From positions 1-7,348 of the forward strand of contig JABZHD010000050.1 of the NCBI GenBank assembly GCA_015259045.1: a DNA stretch of 7,348 nucleotides, read 5' to 3'. The DNA is from Atopobium sp. (GTDB lineage: Bacteria; Actinomycetota; Coriobacteriia; Coriobacteriales; Atopobiaceae). Positions 1-5,119 of this stretch are shown here, one piece after another (positions within the stretch are counted from its first letter, which is position 1; every line of letters begins with the position of its first letter). The notes under the pieces were generated by a model. The model worked only from the letters and a program-made list of their open reading frames with translations, was not told the origin of the DNA and made no database searches. Made by a program: the position numbers and the translations under genes.

Positions 1-1096
1 TGTTTATCAGAATACTTAAGGTAGTTGAAAATAAATTAATCGCTACATAAGTAAAAATACATACGTATATACTTGGGATTAGCCCAGCACATAGCATTAA
101 GATCGCAATTACGGAAAGTACGCCTAAGATAACGAGAAATTCTGCGTTTTCTGAGAACGCAATAATAACTCCAGCGGATTTCTTATAAGAGTCTTTAAGT
201 GTTTTTACTATCTTTGCTGTAAGCTTTGACCCAAAAAACTCGCCTAAACTTGCAGCAGCAGTAACAATCCCTAAGAACTTTATATCAAATCCCATACTGG
301 TTAAATTTGGGGCAATAAACTGGCTGTAATTACTAACTAAAATTAATGAAATTGCTGAAACTGTACAAAGCGAAATAAATATATTTGTTTTCACAATCTT
401 TATAAGTTCCTGAAAAAATGTCTGTACATTTTCTTTCAGATTCAATTTACTAGTTCTAGTCCCTATAAATCCATCTTCTTCTAGTAGGCAATTGTTTCTT
501 CTACTAGGGCTTACATTATTTTCTTTAAATTCCAAAGTTACTAATAGCCCAAGAAAATATACAAAGATTGAAATAACAAAAGGAATCAAAGGATTGATGC
601 TAAAAAGAACAGGAGCTATTAAACGAACAGTAATTCTAATGATTGACTGAGTTCCTGTCATTTTTGAAAGAATTAGAGCATATGCGCCATTCTTCCTATC
701 CATCCCAGAATTTGTATTTGTCGCTTCGAAAAGAAAAGCACTTCCAGCTCCTGACTGTGACGCATTTGCTAAAGAAAAGAACAATTCAGAAGCTACCATT
801 AATAAAAAACTATTTGCAAAGGTTAAGGTCACTATTGCCACAAGTCTAGAAAAAGAAGCAATTTTTAAAACAATATGATGTCCGTGACGATCAGATATCC
901 AACCCGTTGGAATCTCAAGTACTGCTGTAGCTATTGCACCGACACTCTGGACTAGCGCAATATCAAAATAACTTAAACCACGCCAAAGATAATAGAGAGT
1001 TAAGATGGTCCAAATCAGAACACTTGAATTAATATAATTTGACCATTTGTAGAACAGAATGTTTTTTTCTGCTGTTTCTAGCTTTCCTTCAAACAT
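1..1096 (-). CDS. MFS transporter, C-terminus cut by window edge
   Basis: Read on the minus strand, an open frame starts at ATG 1096-1094 and runs 365 codons to the window edge with no stop, so this is an edge-truncated gene, not a pseudogene. The start is fixed: a TGA lies directly upstream in frame, and AAAGAGG (1103-1109) sits 6 nt before the ATG. The protein is very hydrophobic, with about ten of an expected twelve membrane segments visible and a charged cytoplasmic loop at about residues 189-235. The signature is the MFS motif A between helices 2 and 3: EIPTG at 61-65 followed by WISDRHGHH at 66-74. A second family-like stretch, SGAGSAFLFEAT, is at 115-126. This resembles the 12-helix proton-driven drug/metabolite efflux group common in Firmicutes and Actinomycetota. 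The substrate cannot be told. GC is about 34% over the first 180 bases, against about 60% in a sampled line of gldA, which suggests horizontal acquisition. It is divergent from gldA. Confidence 0.85.
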   Translation of the reverse strand, partial: MFEGKLETAEKNILFYKWSNYINSSVLIWTILTLYYLWRGLSYFDIALVQSVGAIATAVLEIPTGWISDRHGHHIVLKIASFSRLVAIVTLTFANSFLLMVASELFFSLANASQSGAGSAFLFEATNTNSGMDRKNGAYALILSKMTGTQSIIRITVRLIAPVLFSINPLIPFVISIFVYFLGLLVTLEFKENNVSPSRRNNCLLEEDGFIGTRTSKLNLKENVQTFFQELIKIVKTNIFISLCTVSAISLILVSNYSQFIAPNLTSMGFDIKFLGIVTAAASLGEFFGSKLTAKIVKTLKDSYKKSAGVIIAFSENAEFLVILGVLSVIAILMLCAGLIPSIYVCIFTYVAINLFSTTLSILIN

Positions 1097-1143
1097 TCAT
1101 TTCCTCTTTAGATCATCCCTATCCCCTATTCTTATTTCTCCCT

Positions 1144-1175
1144 ATTATAAGATTTCTAAATAGAATTACTTCCAA
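1144..1175 (-). promoter_or_regulatory. Candidate promoter of the MFS gene
   Basis: On the minus strand a perfect -10 box TATAAT lies at 1149-1144, about 48 nt upstream of the MFS start codon. The nearest -35-like hexamer is TTGGAA at 1175-1170, but the spacer is 20 nt, longer than the usual 16-18. The -10 is convincing and the -35 is weak. Transcription would start near 1137 and give a leader of about 40 nt. Confidence 0.5.
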
Positions 1176-1204
1176 CTGCCTTACTGCTTTAGTGAGCAAA
1201 ACCA

Positions 1205-1233
1205 GAAAATATTGCTTCCACAGAAATATTTTC
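1205..1233. promoter_or_regulatory. Candidate operator: perfect 9-bp dyad
   Basis: GAAAATATT at 1205-1213 and its exact reverse complement AATATTTTC at 1225-1233 are separated by 11 nt, so the half-site centres are 20 bp apart, about two helical turns. The dyad sits between the candidate MFS -35 and the candidate gldA -35, where a dimeric repressor could act on both divergent promoters. It could also form an RNA hairpin, but no T-tract follows on either strand, so I favour a protein-binding site. The regulator is unknown. Confidence 0.4.
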
Positions 1234-1250
1234 CTTGCTGTTATGTTCTT

Positions 1251-1279
1251 TTGACAGTGCTACCATAAATTACATAGGT
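1251..1279 (+). promoter_or_regulatory. Candidate gldA promoter region
   Basis: A perfect -35 hexamer TTGACA lies at 1251-1256, 51 bases upstream of the gldA start. No good -10 falls at the ideal distance. ATAGGT (1274-1279) has the right 17-nt spacing but matches TATAAT poorly, while TACATA (1271-1276) matches better but leaves only 14 nt. The -35 box is solid; the rest is tentative, and a weak -10 would suit an activator-dependent promoter. Confidence 0.35.
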
Positions 1280-1292
1280 CTAAAACGTATCC

Positions 1293-1301
1293 GGAGAGGG
1301 G
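1293..1301 (+). promoter_or_regulatory. Ribosome-binding site that fixes the gldA start
   Basis: GGAGAGGGG lies 5 nt before ATG 1307. The frame is open further upstream to an ATG at 1235, but that codon has no such site and would add 24 residues (including a KRIRR stretch) that do not belong to the glycerol dehydrogenase fold. The start at 1307 is therefore preferred. Confidence 0.75.
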
Positions 1302-1306
1302 AACCT

Positions 1307-2401
1307 ATGAAAATGCTACGCGCAATGCGTGAGCCACTGAAGTATGTTCAGGGCAAAAATGCTTGTCTCGAGTTCGAGAAAGAGATGGGCTACATGGGAA
1401 AGCGCTTCCTGTTTGTTTGCTCTAACAGCGGCTACAAAGCAACCCACGACATGATCGAGCAGAGCTTCGAGGGCAAGAGCGACTATTACCGTCGCTACGA
1501 GGTCTTCGGTGGCATCTCTTCCAACGGCGAGATTAACCGCATGAAGGCTATCGTCGAGGAGGACAACATCGACGTAGTCGTCGCTATCGGCGGCGGTAGC
1601 GCTGTTGACACCGCAAAGGCAACCGCATATTACGCTGGTAAGCGCATCGTTATTCTTCCTACCGTTGCAGCTACCGACGCTCCATGCACCGGCCTCTCCG
1701 TTATTTACAACGATGACGGTTCCTTTGACAAGTACCTCTTCTACCCACAGAACCCAGATGCAGTTATGGTCGACACCCAGATCATCGCTAACGCACCTGT
1801 TTCCTTCCTGGTAGCAGGCATGGGCGACGCACTGGGCACCTACTTTGAGGGCCGCGCATCCATCCGCACCGAGTCTCCTTCCCTCGAGGGAACCGGCATT
1901 ACCCGCGTTGGTATGGCAATTGCTAAGGAGTGCTACCTCACTCTTCGCGATTACGGTTCACAGGCAATTAAGGCTTGCGAGAACAACGTTGTAACCCCAG
2001 CTCTTGAGGCTATCTGCGAGGCAACCGTCTACATGAGTGGCGTCGGCGCTGACAACGTTAACTGCGCAGCAGCTCACTCCTTCTACAACGGCCTCACCTC
2101 TCTTGGTGGCCACAGCGCACCTCACGGCAACTGCGTTGCTTTTGGTACCCTGGTCCAGCTTGTTCTTGAGGGTGTTCCTCAGGAGGAGTTTGACGAGGTC
2201 CAGGACTTCTGCCTTGAGGTTGGTCTTCCAACTACCCTCGAGGAGGTTGGCATCACCACTGACGAGCAGATCAAGAAGATCGCTGAGGCTGCTTGCGTTC
2301 CTGGCGAGACCATCCACAACCTTGCTGGCGACGTCACTCCTGACGAGCTCTATGCAGCTATCGTTCAGGCTGACGCAATGGGCCGTGCTCTTAAGGCTTA
2401 G
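1307..2401 (+). CDS. gldA: Glycerol dehydrogenase, NAD-dependent (GldA)
   Basis: This 364-residue protein belongs to the metal-dependent (group III) alcohol dehydrogenase family and oxidises glycerol to dihydroxyacetone with NAD+ in the cytoplasm. Related vicinal diols and hydroxyketones are usual side substrates. The NAD-binding signature GGGSAVDTAK is at residues 95-104, followed by the GldA-type stretch PTVAATDAPCTGLSVIY at 118-134. The three zinc ligands line up with the family: Asp174 (GMGDALGT), His257 (AAHSFYNG) and His273 (APHGNCVAFG). From memory these match Asp173/His256/His274 of the Bacillus stearothermophilus enzyme. Length is normal and no active-site residue is missing. The ATG at 1307 has a strong ribosome-binding site; the in-frame upstream ATG at 1235 is rejected. 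It is monocistronic, with a terminator at 2489-2519, divergent from the MFS gene and convergent with the Dxs-like gene. GC-rich third positions match the two minus-strand genes to its right. Confidence 0.93.
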   Translation: MKMLRAMREPLKYVQGKNACLEFEKEMGYMGKRFLFVCSNSGYKATHDMIEQSFEGKSDYYRRYEVFGGISSNGEINRMKAIVEEDNIDVVVAIGGGSAVDTAKATAYYAGKRIVILPTVAATDAPCTGLSVIYNDDGSFDKYLFYPQNPDAVMVDTQIIANAPVSFLVAGMGDALGTYFEGRASIRTESPSLEGTGITRVGMAIAKECYLTLRDYGSQAIKACENNVVTPALEAICEATVYMSGVGADNVNCAAAHSFYNGLTSLGGHSAPHGNCVAFGTLVQLVLEGVPQEEFDEVQDFCLEVGLPTTLEEVGITTDEQIKKIAEAACVPGETIHNLAGDVTPDELYAAIVQADAMGRALKA

Positions 2402-2408
2402 GCTTCTA

Positions 2409-2423
2409 GTCGCAGGTTGCGAC
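2409..2423 (+). other. Short hairpin just after gldA
   Basis: GTCGCA (2409-2414) and TGCGAC (2418-2423) form a perfect 6-bp stem with a 3-nt loop, starting 7 nt after the gldA stop codon. No T-tract follows, so it is not an intrinsic terminator by itself. It may protect the mRNA 3' end or be fortuitous. Confidence 0.3.
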
Positions 2424-2488
2424 GCACACCGACGCGCCGCAACAGCACAGCGCAACGGTGCCACAACAGCGCACTCACTTGATACAGA

Positions 2489-2519
2489 AGAGGGACCGCA
2501 GGTGCGGCCCCTCTTTTTT
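2489..2519 (+). terminator. Intrinsic terminator of gldA
   Basis: AGAGGG (2489-2494) pairs with CCCTCT (2509-2514). After one A/C mismatch, CCGC (2496-2499) pairs with GCGG (2504-2507) around an AGGT tetraloop. The run of six T at 2514-2519 completes a classical rho-independent terminator. Read on the minus strand, the same hairpin is followed only by an interrupted T-stretch (CTTCTGTAT), so it would be a weaker terminator for the converging Dxs-like gene. Confidence 0.88.
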
Positions 2520-2614
2520 GTTGCAGTTTTGATGTGATAGCGAGAAGTGCGGACGATGCCGCAACGGTACACAGCACAGACGAAGCTCGCACCGAGGCAG
2601 CAGCGTCTACACGC

Positions 2615-4372
2615 CTACAGGCCCAGCACCTGCTTGATGTCCGCAGCAATCAGCTTGGGTTCCAGATGACTTTCTCGCATAAGCTCTGCGATGTTGACGC
2701 GGTCGTAGAAAGCCTTCTTGACGCCGTAGTTCAGCACGCGCGCGGAAGAAGTTCCCAGGTAGCTAGCGATATTCTGTCCCCAACCGCCTTCGATAATGCC
2801 GTCCTCAATGGTTACGATGACGTCGTGATCTTTTACCAGGTTGTCGAGCAGATTTTGGTCGATGCCAGAGGCAAAGTATGGCTTGACCAGCGTGGCTTCA
2901 ATTCCCAGAGTAGAACTAAGGGCCTCAACGGTTTTCTCGCCAAGGGCGTAGAAATCGCCCAAAGCAAGAACGACCACCTTGGAGCCCTGGCGCGTGACCT
3001 CGTAGGTGTTGAGGTCGTCGAAATTTGTGCGGACGGGACCCTCGGCGTGGACCACGGGACCGGAAGGAATTGCGATGTAGACAGGGTGTTTGTCCTGGTC
3101 AAGTGCCCAGCCGAGCATGGCAACGTACTCCTCGGCGTTGGACGGCGCGAGGTACACCATGTTAGGAATGTTTGCGATCATGGAAATGCTGCTGAGGCCC
3201 TGGTGGGTAGCAGCCATCAAGCCCCTAATGGAACCGGACCCCACGATAACCGCAGGATTCTGGTTGAGCGCCAGGTCCTGAGTTAGCTGGTCGTAGGTGC
3301 GCTGGATGAAGGTTGCGCTTGAGCCCCAAACTACGTGTGCGCCCGCGTGAGCTGCGCCGGAAGCCATTGCAACTGCGGTTTCTTCGGCAATACCCACGTC
3401 AAGGTAGTGCTTACCCAGCTCTTCTCGACGTTCCTGCGTAAGACCAAGCAGACCAGGAACAGCCGACATAAGCACCAAGAACTTTGGGTCAGTCTTTGCG
3501 CGCTTGAGGGCATACTCTGCGAAAATGCTGGCATACGACTCGGAAGAACCGGATGTAGGGCTCTGACCAGTCTGAATGTCAAACGGCATGTGCCAGTGCC
3601 ACTTCTCCTTGTTTGCCTCCGCGGGAGCGTAGCCCTTGCCTTTGAGCGTATTGATGTGGACCACGACTGGATGAGTTGAGTCTTTTACCTGCTCAAATGC
3701 GGCGATAAGAGCCTCGATGTCGTTACCGTCATTGACATACAGGTAGTCCAGGCCCATCGATTTGAAGAGGTTATTCTCGGCAGCTCCGTTGGTGCGGCGC
3801 AGCTCAGCGAACTGGTCGTACATGCCGCCGTGGTTCTCGGCGATGGACATCTGATTGTCGTTGAAGACGATGATAAAGTTGCTGTTCAGCTCACCGGCAA
3901 CGTTCAGGCCCTCAAGCGCCTCGCCGCCGGACATGGAGCCGTCGCCGATAACTGCGATGATGTTTTCCTTGCCGCCCATGATGTCGCGAGCTTTTGCCAG
4001 GCCAAGCGCCAAGCTGATAGACGTGGAAGTGTGGCCGATTTTGAAGAGGTCATGCGGGGTCTCGGCGGGATCAGTGTAAGGAGACACCGAGTCGTAAAGC
4101 GCAGAATCCATGTATGCCTGCTTGCGGCCGGTGAGCATCTTGTGCGGATATGTCTGGTGCGAGACGTCGTAAACGATATGGTCAACGGGCGAGTTGAACA
4201 CAGTGTGGAGCGCGATAGTTGCCTCGACGATACCAAAGTTTGGACCAAAGTGGCCGCCATGCTTTGACTCCATGACCAGCAAGTTGTCGCGAATCTCCTG
4301 CGCAAGCACCTTGCGAGCCTCCGCGTCCAGCTTCTTTACGTCTTCCGGTCCATTGATATTCTCTAGGTACAT
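2615..4372 (-). CDS. dxs: Dxs-family thiamine-diphosphate enzyme with atypical acceptor site
   Basis: This 585-residue cytoplasmic protein has the full Dxs architecture. True Dxs joins pyruvate and glyceraldehyde 3-phosphate to make 1-deoxy-D-xylulose 5-phosphate for the MEP isoprenoid pathway and cofactor synthesis. Visible here are GGHF with His41, DVSHQTYPHK with His72, the cofactor motif GDG at 143-145 through NDN at 171-173, His259 near the linker, the transketolase-type glutamate Glu330 (GIAEETAV), TFIQRTYDQ with Arg358, and THQG with His390. These match the catalytic and cofactor residues of E. coli Dxs. Four acceptor-site residues differ: E. coli Tyr392, Arg420, Asp427 and Arg478 correspond to Ser352, Ser379, Met386 and Ser437. 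A 35-40-residue segment after about residue 193 is absent, which explains the shortness against about 620. The fold is certain but the DXP synthase reaction is doubtful; the acceptor may be unphosphorylated. The ATG is preceded by AAAGG (4383-4379) at 6 nt. It converges on gldA. Confidence 0.85.
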   Translation of the reverse strand: MYLENINGPEDVKKLDAEARKVLAQEIRDNLLVMESKHGGHFGPNFGIVEATIALHTVFNSPVDHIVYDVSHQTYPHKMLTGRKQAYMDSALYDSVSPYTDPAETPHDLFKIGHTSTSISLALGLAKARDIMGGKENIIAVIGDGSMSGGEALEGLNVAGELNSNFIIVFNDNQMSIAENHGGMYDQFAELRRTNGAAENNLFKSMGLDYLYVNDGNDIEALIAAFEQVKDSTHPVVVHINTLKGKGYAPAEANKEKWHWHMPFDIQTGQSPTSGSSESYASIFAEYALKRAKTDPKFLVLMSAVPGLLGLTQERREELGKHYLDVGIAEETAVAMASGAAHAGAHVVWGSSATFIQRTYDQLTQDLALNQNPAVIVGSGSIRGLMAATHQGLSSISMIANIPNMVYLAPSNAEEYVAMLGWALDQDKHPVYIAIPSGPVVHAEGPVRTNFDDLNTYEVTRQGSKVVVLALGDFYALGEKTVEALSSTLGIEATLVKPYFASGIDQNLLDNLVKDHDVIVTIEDGIIEGGWGQNIASYLGTSSARVLNYGVKKAFYDRVNIAELMRESHLEPKLIAADIKQVLGL

Positions 4373-4532
4373 GTGCGACCTTTCTTGGATTTAAACTACT
4401 GTCACGAATAACATCGCCATCTCAACGCTGTTTGTCTGAAATACGTACCCAGATAGCCGCCACGCAATACCGACAGGCAAGAAAATAAGCCACATGAGTA
4501 AGTAAGTTCTAGAAGCTTCCGCCCACGATCAA

Positions 4533-4545
4533 CCATACCGTATGG
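4533..4545. promoter_or_regulatory. Short dyad, possible operator
   Basis: CCATAC-C-GTATGG is a perfect 6-bp inverted repeat around one central base, about 160 bases upstream of the Dxs-like gene. An alternative outer pairing of GCCCA (4521-4525) with TGGGC (4543-4547) is also possible. The compact form suits a small dimeric regulator, but a chance palindrome cannot be excluded. Confidence 0.25.
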
Positions 4546-4569
4546 GCAACATCATTAGTTGCTTGTACT

Positions 4570-4588
4570 GTTTTGCTGATGGCAAAAC
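4570..4588. other. Perfect 7-bp hairpin abutting repeat copy 1
   Basis: GTTTTGC (4570-4576) and GCAAAAC (4582-4588) are exact reverse complements separated by TGATG. The hairpin overlaps the outer end of repeat copy 1 by two bases. It lacks a T-tract in either direction, so it is not a clear terminator. Its exact contact with the repeat suggests it may belong to the same element or mark its insertion site. Confidence 0.35.
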
Positions 4589-4609
4589 ACACCTAAGTCG
4601 GATAATCTG
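4587..4609 (-). repeat. 23-bp repeat, copy 1 (inverted)
   Basis: Read on the minus strand this copy begins CAGATTATC and ends TTAGGTGTGT. It is the reverse-oriented partner of the copies at 4652-4674 and 4693-4715. Against copy 3 it matches at 21 of 23 positions without gaps, so the two could be terminal inverted repeats of a 129-bp element. Confidence 0.8.
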
Positions 4610-4651
4610 TCAAAAAGACGTATACATGACGCCGAAAATGGCTAAGGCGTG

Positions 4652-4674
4652 CAGATTATCGTCATTAGGTGTGT
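4652..4674 (+). repeat. 23-bp repeat, copy 2
   Basis: Begins CAGATTATC and ends TTAGGTGTGT on the plus strand. It differs from copy 3 mainly by a one-base gain and a one-base loss in the centre (CGTCATT against CCGTCAT), so the total length stays at 23. It lies 42 bases from copy 1 and starts 41 bases before copy 3. Confidence 0.8.
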
Positions 4675-4692
4675 AATATGCCCGCAATTAAG

Positions 4693-4715
4693 CAGATTAT
4701 CCGTCATAGGTGTGT
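4693..4715 (+). repeat. 23-bp repeat, copy 3
   Basis: Begins CAGATTATCC and ends ATAGGTGTGT on the plus strand, in direct orientation to copy 2 with 18 bases between them, and inverted relative to copy 1. Strong conservation of both ends with a looser middle suggests two half-sites held by one protein, either a regulator or a transposase. Confidence 0.8.
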
Positions 4716-4962
4716 TCTCTAGAAGCGGAATTTACCTATAGTTAGATTTTTTATATTTCTCTATTCATTTTCCGGCATATTAGATGAAGTTTATGCATAG
4801 AAATGTATATCAGGTAGCGAGGCTCTTTAATTGTCAGACATTGAGCCCCCCAGTTATCCAGTTATCTTGATTAAAAGCCAGTCGATTCTTCAGCGAGGCG
4901 CGCCTAAACTGCACCATTTTGTACGCCAAGCCTAAAAGCCGGCGCTCAATCGAATTGCAGGA

Positions 4963-5003
4963 ACGCAAAAGAACCCTCGCACCTGAAAGATGCGAGGGTT
5001 CTT
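4963..5003 (-). terminator. Intrinsic terminator of the EF-G-like gene
   Basis: A perfect 13-bp stem, AAGAACCCTCGCA at 4969-4981 with TGCGAGGGTTCTT at 4991-5003, closes a 9-nt loop. Read on the minus strand it is followed by TTTTGCGTT, a usable T-tract. It lies about 115 bases after the stop codon at 5120. A weaker inverted repeat, CTGCGA (5024-5029) with TCGCAG (5038-5043), lies in the intervening trailer. Confidence 0.85.
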
Positions 5004-5119
5004 GCTTGAAACGCTTTATCTACCTGCGACTTTACGCTCGCAGAGGTACCATGCTTGCAACGGCTTCGTGCCGCGCTCACAGCGCCTGCCGCGCCCGCAG
5101 AGTGCGCCTGACCTGCGGG

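Larger units (their letters stand above)
4373..4968. other. Long AT-rich spacer without a recognisable gene
   Basis: Nearly 600 bases between the start of the Dxs-like gene and the terminator of the EF-G-like gene hold no credible coding frame. The contents are the Dxs-gene leader (4373 to about 4460, without a convincing promoter or recognisable thiamine-pyrophosphate riboswitch motifs), two short dyads (4533-4545 and 4570-4588) and three 23-bp repeats (4587-4715). An AT-rich stretch at about 4735-4820 follows, then a tandem 8-bp duplication CAGTTATC at 4851-4866 and the palindrome AGGCGCGCCT at 4896-4905. Both flanking genes read leftward, so this is one upstream region plus the debris behind a terminator. 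Its length suggests an old insertion or a lost gene. Confidence 0.6.

Noticed and set aside
1..1096. Possibility that the MFS gene is a pseudogene because no complete frame is present
   Set aside because: Manual minus-strand translation gives 365 uninterrupted codons with a good start and ribosome-binding site. The gene is only cut by the window edge.
643..1254. Short plus-strand frames at 643-849 and 1039-1254
   Set aside because: They overlap the MFS gene or its promoter region on the opposite strand, lack ribosome-binding sites and read as low-complexity, chance proteins.
1958..2572. 204-residue minus-strand frame opposite the gldA 3' half
   Set aside because: It mirrors gldA codons, runs through the gldA terminator, has no recognisable domain and no convincing start. 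It is a shadow frame.
2534..3286. 250-residue plus-strand frame opposite the Dxs-like gene
   Set aside because: Long only because the opposite gene has few codons that create stops in this frame. The sequence resembles no family I know.
4373..4560. Thiamine-pyrophosphate riboswitch ahead of the thiamine-dependent enzyme
   Set aside because: The conserved CUGAGA and ACCUGA elements are not found on the minus strand of the leader, and the enzyme uses the cofactor rather than makes it.
4587..4715. CRISPR array
   Set aside because: Only three copies, one inverted, with unequal spacing (42 and 18 bases) and no cas genes nearby.
4820..4848. Insertion-sequence end of the ISL3 type, suggested by GGCTCTTT near 4821 and the inverted GAGCC near 4843
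   Set aside because: The match is about eight bases, no partner end or transposase remnant is visible, and the 5-bp stem is easily fortuitous.
4820..4916. tRNA gene, prompted by a stem-like GGCTC/GAGCC and a later CACCA
   Set aside because: No cloverleaf with a T-arm or anticodon stem can be drawn; the distances and invariant bases do not fit.
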